This document shows positions 1 through 6,525 of a stretch of 7,192 nucleotides of DNA, piece after piece. The DNA lies in assembly GCA_946480525.1 (NCBI GenBank), contig CAMLLA010000213.1, forward strand, positions 1 through 7,192, in the 5' to 3' direction. The notes beneath the pieces were generated by a model. That model did not search any database and was not told the DNA's origin. It saw nothing but the letters and a program-made list of their open reading frames with translations. Source of the DNA: an uncultured Asticcacaulis sp. GTDB taxonomy: Bacteria > Pseudomonadota > Alphaproteobacteria > Caulobacterales > Caulobacteraceae. The position numbers and the translations under genes were made by a program. Position 1 is the first letter of the stretch. The number at the start of each line of letters is the position of its first letter.

Positions 1-76
1 CCGCCGCCGCGGCCTCGGTTCCGGCATGCCCACCGCCGACGATGATGACATCGAGATGTTCCATAGTCGGCATCAT
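1..76 (-). CDS. mnmG: N-terminus of an FAD-binding protein, probably MnmG (GidA), partial
   Basis: Only the first 21-25 codons are in the window; the gene continues past base 1. The minus strand reads M-E-H-L-D followed by VIIVGGGHAGTEAAAA, a beta strand plus GxGxxG dinucleotide-binding loop for FAD. The GGGHAGTEAA wording is what I know from the start of MnmG, the FAD protein that, with MnmE, installs the (carboxymethyl)aminomethyl group on U34 of certain tRNAs. Three in-frame ATG codons (76-74, 73-71, 64-62) could start it and none has a clear Shine-Dalgarno; the first is used here. It follows purH on the same strand after a short gap holding a hairpin, so it may be co-transcribed. Another Rossmann-fold FAD oxidoreductase is the main alternative: the flavin-binding fold is much surer than the name. 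In Caulobacter, mnmG usually sits near rsmG/parAB, so this position beside purH is a mild argument against the name. Confidence 0.6.
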   Translation of the reverse strand, partial: MMPTMEHLDVIIVGGGHAGTEAAAA

Positions 77-88
77 AAAGGCGCCCGA

Positions 89-110
89 ACAAAGCGCAAT
101 GCGGCTTTGT
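89..110 (-). other. Hairpin between purH and the downstream FAD-protein gene
   Basis: The arms ACAAAGC (89-95) and GCTTTGT (104-110) are perfect 7-base complements around an 8-base loop. A slightly different fold adds a CGC/GCG pair with one bulged base. No run of U follows on the minus strand, so it does not look like a full intrinsic terminator. It may be a weak attenuator or an RNA-processing or stability structure between purH and the next gene. The symmetry is visible; the role is inference. Confidence 0.4.
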
Positions 111-118
111 GTCCGTAT

Positions 119-1732
119 TTAGTGCCTGAACACGCGAACACCCGTGAACACCATGGCCAGACCCGCTGCATCGGCGGCATCGATCACGGCCTGGTCGTTC
201 ATCGATCCACCCGGCTGGATGATGGCGGTGGCGCCCGCGGCTGCCGCTTCCAGCAGGCCATCAGGGAAGGGGAAGAAGGCTTCCGATGCACAGGCCGAAC
301 CTTGCGCCAGCGACTCCGTCAGGCCCAGGCCCTCGGCGGCTTCCTGGGCGCGCAGACGGGCGATGCGGGCGCTGTCGCGGCGGTTCATCTGACCGGCGCC
401 GATGCCGGACGTGCGGCCGTCCTTGGCGTAGACGATGGCGTTTGACTTGACGTGCTTGGCGACGGTGAAGGCGAACAGCATGTCCTGGATTTCGGTCGGG
501 GTCGGTTGGCGTTTGGTGACGACCTTGAGGTCCGACGCCTTGATGCGGGCGGTGTCGCGCGACTGGACCAGCATGCCGCCGGCCACGGAACGGAAAACCT
601 GACCGCCGGCCAGCGGATCGGGCAGGGCGCCGGTGGTCAGAAGACGCAGGTTCTTCTTGGCGGCGAAGACGGCGATGGCGTCTTCATCGACTTCGGGTGC
701 GACGACGACTTCGGTGAAGATTTCGACGATCTTTTCGGCCGTAGCGCGGTCGAGGCGGCGGTTCAGGGCAACGATGCCGCCGAAGGCCGAGACCGGATCG
801 CATTCCAGGGCGCGCTTGTAGGCGCTGATCAGGTCGTCGCCGACGGCCACGCCGCACGGATTGGCGTGCTTGACGATGACGCAGGCGGCGTGTTCGGCCG
901 GGTCGAACTCGGCGACCAGTTCCAGCGCCGCGTCGGTGTCGGCCACATTGTTGTAACTAAGTTCCTTGCCTTGCAGCTGTTTCGCGGTGGCAACGCCTGG
1001 GCGGTTCTCGCCGGTCTTGTAGAAGGCGGCCGACTGGTGCGGATTTTCGCCGTAGCGCATGGTCTGGAGGCGTGCGCCGCCGATCGTCTTGCGCTCGGCA
1101 TAATCGTCGCCAAGCTGACCGGCAAACCAGGTCGAAACCGAGGAGTCATAGGCGGCGGTGCGGGCAAAGGCGCGTGCGGCCAGCGACTTGCGCAAGGCCA
1201 GGTCTGTCGAGCCCTTCTCGGCGACCGCGGCCAGGACCTGATCCATGCTGTGTTTGTCGACGCAGATGGCGACATAGGGGTGGTTCTTGGCCGACGAGCG
1301 GATCATGGCCGGGCCCCCGATGTCGATGTTTTCGATCGCGGCTTCGAAACCGCCGCCGGACGCCACGGTCGATTCAAACGGGTAGAGATCGATCCACACG
1401 ATATCGATCGGCTGGATGTCGTGGTCGGCCAGCGCCTTGGCGTGCTCAGGGGCATCGCGATAGGCGAGCAGGGCGCCGTGGACCTTGGGGTGCAGGGTCT
1501 TGACGCGGCCATCCATCATTTCGGGGAAGCCGGTGACGTCCGACACGTCCTTGACCGCGATGCCGGCCTTTTCGATCGCCGCCTTGGTGCCGCCGGTCGA
1601 CAGCAGTTCGACGCCGACATTGGCTAAGGCCCTGGCGGCTTCGATCAGACCGGTCTTGTCGGACAGCGAGATCAGGGCGCGCTTGGGCGTTACGAGATCA
1701 GGGGCGGGCGGGAAGTCGGGAGCGGCGGGCAT
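119..1732 (-). CDS. purH: Bifunctional AICAR transformylase / IMP cyclohydrolase PurH
   Basis: This cytosolic enzyme catalyses the last two steps of de novo purine synthesis: formylation of AICAR by 10-formyl-THF to FAICAR, then ring closure to IMP. The 537-residue length is normal for the family (E. coli about 529). An MGS-like cyclohydrolase domain spans residues ~17-160, with LLSTGGT (43-49), [20 protein letters not shown] (67-86) and IDLYPFE (114-120). The transformylase domain follows, with RYGENPHQ (226-233), VKHANPCG (287-294) holding the expected catalytic Lys288-His289 pair, [11 protein letters not shown] (315-325) and [11 protein letters not shown] (429-439). The C-terminus ends in the usual FPFPDG...QPGGS...FTGVRVFRH arrangement. 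The ATG is chosen because ~17 residues precede the first conserved strand, as in relatives; no good Shine-Dalgarno precedes it. It lies 62 bases downstream of ampG on the same strand. No lesion is seen. Confidence 0.98.
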   Translation of the reverse strand: MPAAPDFPPAPDLVTPKRALISLSDKTGLIEAARALANVGVELLSTGGTKAAIEKAGIAVKDVSDVTGFPEMMDGRVKTLHPKVHGALLAYRDAPEHAKALADHDIQPIDIVWIDLYPFESTVASGGGFEAAIENIDIGGPAMIRSSAKNHPYVAICVDKHSMDQVLAAVAEKGSTDLALRKSLAARAFARTAAYDSSVSTWFAGQLGDDYAERKTIGGARLQTMRYGENPHQSAAFYKTGENRPGVATAKQLQGKELSYNNVADTDAALELVAEFDPAEHAACVIVKHANPCGVAVGDDLISAYKRALECDPVSAFGGIVALNRRLDRATAEKIVEIFTEVVVAPEVDEDAIAVFAAKKNLRLLTTGALPDPLAGGQVFRSVAGGMLVQSRDTARIKASDLKVVTKRQPTPTEIQDMLFAFTVAKHVKSNAIVYAKDGRTSGIGAGQMNRRDSARIARLRAQEAAEGLGLTESLAQGSACASEAFFPFPDGLLEAAAAGATAIIQPGGSMNDQAVIDAADAAGLAMVFTGVRVFRH

Positions 1733-1774
1733 GGAGCTTTATCCGTGTGGGGAGGAAATGATGCCGCGCGTTTA

Positions 1775-1788
1775 CACGAGGCCTCATG
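1775..1788. promoter_or_regulatory. Imperfect palindrome upstream of purH
   Basis: The 62-base gap between the ampG stop and the purH ATG contains CACGAGGCCTCATG: a perfect 8-base palindrome GAGGCCTC, one mismatched pair, then CA/TG. It could be an operator for purH or a small hairpin after ampG. It has no U-tract and does not match a regulator site I can name. The rest of the gap holds nothing I can identify, including no clear promoter for purH. Confidence 0.25.
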
Positions 1789-1794
1789 CTTTGC

Positions 1795-3516
1795 CTACCC
1801 CCGGGGTGTCGCTTCTGCTTCGGTTGCGTCGTGCGCCTTCTGGACGCGGATCAGCCAGGCGCTCAGGATGATGGCGATGAAGCCGATGACGGCCGTATAG
1901 ACGAAGAAGACGACATAACCGCTGCCCAAAGCTTCCCGGCTGACGCCCAAAGTCGCGGCAGGCTTTTCGTACGATATGGCGGGCAGGCCGGCAAACAGAC
2001 CTTTCAGCCCTGAGGCCATACCGCCATGGTCGGCGCCCTGGGCGACCGTCTCGATCAGGCGGCCGGATTGTGATGCCAGCAGCTTTCCGGGCAGGGCGTA
2101 GAGCGAGGTGAACAAGGCATATTGCTGCGCCGCATAGCCTTGCGAAATGAGTGATGACATGTAGGCGATCAGGACCGTGCCCGCGACGCCGGCCGAAATA
2201 TTGTCGATAGCCAGCGCGACGGAGAAGGCAAAGATGCTGTTGCCTTGCGTCGCCAGCCAGGCATAGGCGATGTTGGACGCGCCGCAGACGACCGCGCCGA
2301 ATACCAGGCTGGGCCGGATGCCGAAGCGTGTCATGCAGAAACCGCCAAGGCCGACACCGATCATGGTCATGACGACACCGAAAATCTTGCGCACCTCGGC
2401 GATGGCCAGCTTGTCGAATCCAAGGTCGAGATAGAAGGCGCCGTTGACGTTCAGCAGGAAGTCCGAAATCCGGTAAAGGCAGATGGTGGCGAAGATCAGC
2501 CACGCCAGATTGTCGTAACGATTGAAGAAGGCCATGATCGGCACGACGAAGGTCTGTCGCAGATAAGCGCCCGGGCGTGTCACGGCTCCCGGAATGGGCA
2601 GGCAGGTGATGAACAGCAGGCTGACACCGGCGCTGACCGACGCGAACTGAATAAAGATTCCAGTGCCTTTGGCAGTCCACACCTTATTGACCGCGTCAAA
2701 GGCTTCTTGATTTGGGAAGAGGCCCTTGAAAACCTCGATACTTGCCGTCAGCCCGGCTCCGAGCAGGCAGATGGCGAAGGCCATGAGGGCCAGGCGGGCA
2801 ACCCACTCGATCAGTTCGATCGCAGGATTGGCACGGGCGTCGCCGTACTCGATAGGACGAACCGTGTGTTCCGCACCGCGCGGCGCCAGCAGGACACCGA
2901 TAATGCCAAGTCCCATCAGGGCGGCCATCAGGGCATAGGCGAATCCCCACCCCATGGTATCGGCTATGGCCAGTGGCACGATACCCGATACGAAAGGTGC
3001 GATGCGCGCGCCCCAGGCGGCGGCGGTGGCCATGACGGCCTGGCCGCTGGTCTGTTCATTGGCGGTTTCGATACGCCACGCGTCGATGACGATGTCCTGT
3101 GTGGCTCCGGCAAAGCCGATGACGACGGCGGCGAGCGCCATCAGGCCCAGATGCTGCTGGGGGTTCAGGCCGGAGATAACCCACAGACCAGCCATGATGA
3201 CGCATTGGCTGACCAGGATCCAGCCGCGGCGGTGGCCCAGCATGAAGGTCAGGCCGGGCAGGCCGACGCGATCGAGCACCGGCGCCCAGACGAATTTCAG
3301 GCTGTAGACGAAGGTGACGAGCGAGAAATAGCCGATGGTCGTCAGCGATAGTTCGACATCGCGCAGCCACACCTGAAGCGTATCGAAGATCAGCGACAGC
3401 GGCAGGCCGGACGAGAAGCCCAGCAGGATCATGACCAGGGCGGGCCGGCTCAGGAAGGGCCGGATGCTGTCGATAACGGATTTACGCGGTGCGTCCGTCT
3501 GCGGCGTATCGGTCAT
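1795..3516 (-). CDS. ampG: AmpG-type muropeptide permease (MFS)
   Basis: This is an inner-membrane major facilitator protein that imports GlcNAc-anhydroMurNAc peptides released by cell-wall turnover, feeding peptidoglycan recycling and, in many bacteria, beta-lactamase control. AmpG marks are GFSSGLPL (33-40), the FDTLQVWLRD segment (44-53), FVWAPVLDR (75-83), the cytoplasmic GHRRGW loop (94-99) and GATQDIVIDAWR (137-148). Hydrophobic segments continue to about residue 557 (for example 198-211, 239-262, 285-309, 336-350, 376-394, 403-422, 427-455, 533-556), consistent with 12-14 helices. At 573 residues it is longer than E. coli AmpG (491). The extra length lies mainly in the middle (about 215-330) and in the loop at 489-530. 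The short N-terminal tail before the first helix supports the ATG; AGGGA lies 9 bases upstream and is part of a hairpin (listed separately). From memory, Caulobacter ampG and shkA have nearby locus numbers, so this pairing may be conserved. Confidence 0.93.
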   Translation of the reverse strand: MTDTPQTDAPRKSVIDSIRPFLSRPALVMILLGFSSGLPLSLIFDTLQVWLRDVELSLTTIGYFSLVTFVYSLKFVWAPVLDRVGLPGLTFMLGHRRGWILVSQCVIMAGLWVISGLNPQQHLGLMALAAVVIGFAGATQDIVIDAWRIETANEQTSGQAVMATAAAWGARIAPFVSGIVPLAIADTMGWGFAYALMAALMGLGIIGVLLAPRGAEHTVRPIEYGDARANPAIELIEWVARLALMAFAICLLGAGLTASIEVFKGLFPNQEAFDAVNKVWTAKGTGIFIQFASVSAGVSLLFITCLPIPGAVTRPGAYLRQTFVVPIMAFFNRYDNLAWLIFATICLYRISDFLLNVNGAFYLDLGFDKLAIAEVRKIFGVVMTMIGVGLGGFCMTRFGIRPSLVFGAVVCGASNIAYAWLATQGNSIFAFSVALAIDNISAGVAGTVLIAYMSSLISQGYAAQQYALFTSLYALPGKLLASQSGRLIETVAQGADHGGMASGLKGLFAGLPAISYEKPAATLGVSREALGSGYVVFFVYTAVIGFIAIILSAWLIRVQKAHDATEAEATPRG

Positions 3517-3543
3517 GCTTTGCGGTCCCTGTTTCGGCAGGGA
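3517..3543 (-). promoter_or_regulatory. ampG ribosome-binding site inside a hairpin
   Basis: On the minus strand TCCCTG, a 6-base loop CCGAAA and CAGGGA form a perfect 6-bp stem (plus-strand arms 3526-3531 and 3538-3543). The arm nearer ampG contains AGGGA, the only Shine-Dalgarno-like sequence before the ampG ATG, at 9 bases. The ribosome site can therefore pair with sequence just upstream. No U-run follows, so it is not a standard terminator for shkA. Translational control of ampG is inference; the pairing is visible. Confidence 0.4.
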
Positions 3544-3568
3544 GCGTAAGAGGGTTTGCTTGCGCTGT

Positions 3569-5086
3569 CTAGGCGCTGCGGGCCTGCAGCGGGCCTTGCG
3601 TCCAGGTCGCCAGACGGGCGCGCAGGGCGGCGATCTCGATCGGCTTGGTCAGGAAGTCATTCATGCCCGCGGCCATGCAGGCGCGCCGGTCTTCCTCATA
3701 TGCGTTGGCGGTAAGCGCAATGACCGGCGTGTTGCAGCCGAAGGCGCGCAACGCCCGCGTGGTGCCCAGACCATCGAGGCCGGGCAGGCCCAGATCCATG
3801 AAGATCAGGTCGAACGCGCGCGTCTTGATCATGTCCAGTGCATCTTCGCCCGAAGCGGCACGCTCGACACGGCAGCCTTCGCGTTGCAGAAGGATCGACG
3901 CCAGAAGCGCGTTGACCGGATTGTCCTCGACCAGAAGCACCATGGTGTCCTGGCCGGACTCAGCCGCGACGCGTTCGTCGTCCTGGGTGACGGGCTCGGG
4001 CGCGGTTGCATGCGGAGATTTCAAAGCATCGAGACGCTGGATCAGGGAGTTCCGGCGCAAGGGCTTGATCAGGTAGCCCGCCCAGCCGTGATCGCGCCAG
4101 GCCGGGATTTCGCTGCGCTCTTCGGGCGCCAGCAGGATCAGGCTGTGCGCGGACGGGGCGGCCGACGGACCGGTCGATGCGGCGCGGTCGTAGAGGGCGA
4201 TGGTGGCCGACAGGTCGGCGTCTGTCAGCGCCGTGACGGTTTTAAGCGCGGTGTCGAAAGCGCTGAGGTGGCTGTGAGCCCCTTCGGCCAGAACGCTGTT
4301 GGCGGTTATCAGCGTCACATCGTGACCCGTAGTCTTGGCTGGTGCGTCGCGCAGGGTGAAGGGGGCGCGGAACTGAACCGCGAACTCGGAGCCGGTCCCA
4401 ACCTCGCTTTCGAGCGTCAGCGTGCCGTCCATCGCTTCGACCAGCTTCTTCACGACAACGAGGCCAAGGCCCGCTCCGCCATAGCGCGTGGCATGGGTCG
4501 GATCGGCCTGGCCGTATTCCTCGAAGATGCGCGAACGCGCTTCAGGTGCAATGCCGGAACCGGTATCCCGGACGCTCAGGCGAATCTGCTCGTCCTCGGT
4601 CAGCGAAACGCGGATGAGGACGCCGCCGGCTTCCGTAAACTTAAGCGCGTTGCCGGCCAGGTTGAACAGAATCTGGCGCAGGCGGCCTTCGTCGGAAACG
4701 ATCGTGTCCAACCGTGGGTCTAGCGCCCAGACGATTTCCGTACCGGCGGCATGGGCGCGCGGCGACAGCAGCTCGGCGACACCTTGCAGCAGCGGTTCAA
4801 GACGCACTTCCGAGGCTTCGAGTTCGATGCGGCCGGCGTCGAGGCGGGCATAGTCGAGCAGGTCGTTGACCAGGGTCAGCAGGTGTTCGCCGGATTCCCG
4901 CGCGGTCGCCAGGTAGGATTGCTGGTCCGGCGTCAGCGAGGTACGCGCCATAAGCTGCAGCATACCCATGACGCCATTGAGCGGGGTGCGGATCTCGTGG
5001 CTCATCAGGCGGAAGAAATCTTCGCGCGCCTTCAGCCGCTCTTCCAGCGTCCGGCCATCTGTCTCAGGGGTACCGTTTATCGTCAT
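3569..5086 (-). CDS. shkA: Soluble hybrid histidine kinase, ShkA-like (DHp-CA-pseudoreceiver-receiver)
   Basis: This 505-residue protein lacks a signal peptide, membrane segments and any sensor domain. The dimerisation/phosphoacceptor helix carries His30 in MSHEIRTPLNG. The ATPase domain has the N box around Asn142/Asn146 (NLAGNALKFT), G1 box DTGSGI (174-179), F box IFEEYGQ (187-193) and G2 box GGAGLGL (203-209). Residues ~253-353 form a receiver-like fold without a phosphoacceptor Asp but with LIKPLRR (339-345). The C-terminal receiver is complete: Glu387-Asp388, Asp431 in FMDLGLPG, Thr459, Lys481. Caulobacter ShkA has this architecture. Its pseudoreceiver binds c-di-GMP, and from memory Arg324, Tyr338 and Asp369 matter there; this protein has Arg324, Tyr338 and Asp369-Asp370. 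ShkA passes phosphate through ShpA to TacA, controlling stalk genes. The partners are not visible here. The ATG has no clear Shine-Dalgarno. Confidence 0.85.
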   Translation of the reverse strand: MTINGTPETDGRTLEERLKAREDFFRLMSHEIRTPLNGVMGMLQLMARTSLTPDQQSYLATARESGEHLLTLVNDLLDYARLDAGRIELEASEVRLEPLLQGVAELLSPRAHAAGTEIVWALDPRLDTIVSDEGRLRQILFNLAGNALKFTEAGGVLIRVSLTEDEQIRLSVRDTGSGIAPEARSRIFEEYGQADPTHATRYGGAGLGLVVVKKLVEAMDGTLTLESEVGTGSEFAVQFRAPFTLRDAPAKTTGHDVTLITANSVLAEGAHSHLSAFDTALKTVTALTDADLSATIALYDRAASTGPSAAPSAHSLILLAPEERSEIPAWRDHGWAGYLIKPLRRNSLIQRLDALKSPHATAPEPVTQDDERVAAESGQDTMVLLVEDNPVNALLASILLQREGCRVERAASGEDALDMIKTRAFDLIFMDLGLPGLDGLGTTRALRAFGCNTPVIALTANAYEEDRRACMAAGMNDFLTKPIEIAALRARLATWTQGPLQARSA

Positions 5087-5122
5087 CCGGCGGTTCTGCC
5101 ATCCTGCACTTCTGATCGCATC

Positions 5123-5153
5123 ACCCTACATGACAAAAGTTAAGGTTGGTCAA
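5123..5153 (-). promoter_or_regulatory. Weak candidate promoter for shkA
   Basis: In the 86-base gap between the comM stop and the shkA ATG, the minus strand has TTGACC (plus-strand 5148-5153) and, 19 bases on, TAGGGT (5123-5128). The -35-like hexamer is good, but the -10-like hexamer matches the sigma-70 consensus at only three of six positions and the spacer is long. It is offered because it would let shkA-ampG-purH be expressed despite the break in comM upstream. Confidence 0.3.
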
Positions 5154-5172
5154 AGACGCCGGATGTCTGTTG

Positions 5173-5838
5173 TCAGAAACTGTTGAAAGATGCGGGCGCC
5201 CGCACGTTTTCGGCGTCCAGGGCGCCGGTACGGCGATAGACGAGGGCTTCGGCGACGTGGCGGCGCAGCACGGCGCCCGATTGTTCGAGATCGGCAATCG
5301 TGCGTGCCAGCCGCAGTGTCCGCGTCCAGCCGCGCGCCGTCAGTCCGGCTTGCTCGGCCGCCTTGGTCAGGAGGGCGGTGGCCTGCGGATCCAGCGCACA
5401 GATTTTTTCCAGTCCCGCGCCATAGGCGGTGGCATTCAATGCATTTTCCGGCGGCAATTCCAGCTTGAGAGCGCGTTCGGCCTGCATCTCGCGCGCCGTT
5501 GCCACACGCGCGGCGACCTCGGCGCTGCCTTCGGCAGGCGCAGGCAGGGCCAGATCGACGGCGGTGACCGGCGGCACGTCGATCTGCAGGTCTATGCGAT
5601 CCATCAGCGGTCCCGATACACGGCCCTGATAGTCGCGCAGGCAGCGTGGCGCCTTGCCGCATGCGCCCTTGCCTGAACCGCCGACCGGCACACCATGGCC
5701 ACAGCGGCAAGGATTCATTGCCGCAATCAGTTGTACCCTTGCGGGATAGCGGATGTGGTGATTGGCGCGCGCCACCACGACCTCGGAGGTTTCCAGCGGC
5801 TGGCGAAGGGAGTCGAGGGCCTGGGGCGAGAATTCCGG
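5173..5838 (-). pseudogene. comM: 3' remnant of comM/yifB (Mg-chelatase-like AAA+ ATPase), interrupted
   Basis: The native C-terminal 221 codons remain of a protein of about 500 residues. ComM is a hexameric AAA+ helicase that drives branch migration during natural transformation; YifB is the same family in species not known to be competent. Family marks present are PEFSPQALDSLRQPLE, YPARVQLIAAMNPCRCGHG with its Cys-x-Cys and two later cysteines, GRVSGPLMDRIDLQI (sensor/arginine-finger region) and the C-terminal Mg-chelatase helical domain ending RAPASFNSF. The N-terminal Lon-protease-like domain, Walker A and the Walker B aspartate-glutamate are absent: the match stops exactly at Pro-Glu-Phe of the usual D-E-L-P-E-F. 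An in-frame continuation to a TTG at 5877-5875 adds 13 unrelated residues (MSQAVAWCVCYII) encoded by the inserted DNA. Without the nucleotide-binding residues the product cannot be an active ATPase. The other half of the gene should lie beyond the far end of the insertion. Confidence 0.93.
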
Positions 5839-5840
5839 TA

Positions 5841-5903
5841 TTATGTAGCAAACGCACCAAGCGACAGCTTGGCTCAAAGCCGCACTAAATTTACCCTTCC
5901 GGT
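5841..5903. repeat. Element-end region with degenerate direct repeat and hairpin
   Basis: Two related motifs lie 28 bases apart: CAAACGCACCAA (5849-5860) and CAAAGCCGCACTAAA (5875-5889), sharing CAAA, then CGCAC, then AA. Between them CCAAGC (5857-5862) and GCTTGG (5867-5872) form a perfect 6-bp stem around GACA. Subterminal direct repeats are what transposase-binding sites look like at the ends of Tn7-like and Tn5053-like elements. That reading is inference, because only one end is visible. No convincing promoter for the gene at 5904 was found here. Confidence 0.45.
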
Positions 5904-6335
5904 ATGGACAGACCTAACACCGTAGCCGGATTGATCGCCAAGCGAGACGAGCTCCATAAGCTTCGCAAAACGCTTGAGTCCGAAATCTACAAAGTCACCT
6001 GCGACATCGACCATTTGGACGCCGCCGTAGCCTTGTTCGACCCGGCTCAAACGCCGCGCGCAATTACCCGGTATGTAACCAAGCACAGAGCTAAGAAGGG
6101 CAGTGTCACACCCTTCGTGGTCAAGTTCCTGAGAGAAGCAAAAGCACCCGTGACCAGCCGGGAAATCGCAACGGCATGGCTCGAAGCACGTAACCTCAAA
6201 ACCGATGACGCCACATATGTCATTATTAGGAAGCGGATCGGTGCGTGTCTGACGAAGCTGCGTGTCCAGGGTCTGGCAGTCTGTAACGAGATGATCGGGG
6301 AGTACAAGGGGTGGGTGTTATCGCTTAAGGCTTAA
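5904..6335 (+). CDS. Hypothetical protein: N-terminal coiled coil plus C-terminal winged helix
   Basis: This 143-residue protein is the first gene inside the island, starting about 60 bases from the element end and reading inward. Residues ~6-45 (AGLIAKRDELHKLRKTLESE onward, ending AVALFDP) are a charged amphipathic helix likely to form a coiled coil or dimer. A basic linker (HRAKKG, about 63-68) leads to a helix-turn-helix-like region: a helix around TPFVVKFLREAK, then PVTSREIATAW, then VIIRKRIGACLTKLRVQGLA, closing with a wing-like GEYKGWVL. This fits a small DNA-binding protein. I recognise the layout as a recurrent unnamed family of alphaproteobacterial accessory DNA, from memory, but know no function. 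No Shine-Dalgarno precedes the ATG, so the message may be leaderless or poorly translated. Sampled GC is about 48-67%, between the host genes and the next gene. It could be a regulator of island genes or an accessory factor acting at the element end. Confidence 0.82.
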   Translation: MDRPNTVAGLIAKRDELHKLRKTLESEIYKVTCDIDHLDAAVALFDPAQTPRAITRYVTKHRAKKGSVTPFVVKFLREAKAPVTSREIATAWLEARNLKTDDATYVIIRKRIGACLTKLRVQGLAVCNEMIGEYKGWVLSLKA

Positions 6336-6462
6336 ATGGACCGCTGGCAGTAAGCCGGATTCGGCGGGTTAATGCAGTGGACAGGGGCAGTTCCATTCTA
6401 GCGGGAAGCGGGTGTAGACACGGCTAGATTGCAACCTGAAGGTGGATCAAAACTTGCAGATA

Positions 6463-6480
6463 TATTAATGCAGGTTAATA
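6463..6480. promoter_or_regulatory. Palindromic operator-like site upstream of the NA37 gene
   Basis: TATTAA (6463-6468) and TTAATA (6475-6480) are perfect reverse complements around TGCAGG, about 60 bases before the NA37 start. A dyad of this size in an AT-rich patch is typical of a dimeric regulator site. The adjacent winged-helix protein is an obvious candidate binder, which is inference. A weak TTGCAG (6454-6459) and TAATAC (6476-6481) pair with 16-base spacing overlaps it. Confidence 0.3.
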
Positions 6481-6525
6481 CTCTTGTGGCCGTGCAGGGT
6501 GTGATTCGCATGGGATGACAATGGC

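Noticed and set aside
26..445. Plus-strand open frame at the left edge
   Set aside because: It overlaps the purH 3' end and the FAD-protein start on the other strand and has no recognisable features.
452..1627. Long plus-strand open frame (391 codons) opposite purH
   Set aside because: It is antisense to a clear, complete purH; long empty frames are common opposite GC-rich genes, and the translation has no recognisable domain.
2245..3351. Plus-strand open frame (368 codons) opposite ampG
   Set aside because: Antisense shadow of the transporter; its highly polar composition mirrors the reverse complement of membrane-helix codons.
3431..4723. Long plus-strand open frame (430 codons) opposite shkA
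   Set aside because: Antisense shadow of a well-supported kinase gene; low-complexity composition and no domain features.
5839..5846. TATTA (5839-5843) as the 5-base target duplication before TGT
   Set aside because: T5841 would turn the conserved Leu codon of D-E-L-P into ATA, so the five bases cannot all be native comM; the duplication, if any, cannot be fixed from one end.
5150..5860. Second minus-strand frame (236 codons) over the comM remnant
   Set aside because: It is out of frame with the conserved ComM motifs, and its Arg/Gly-rich translation is typical of a GC-rich shadow.
6354..6365. Intrinsic terminator after the winged-helix gene
   Set aside because: The stem is only 4 bp and no T-run follows.
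6465..6478. TTAA-N6-TTAA resembling a CtrA box
   Set aside because: The Caulobacter CtrA full site is TTAA-N7-TTAA; the spacing here is six, so it is treated only as a generic dyad.
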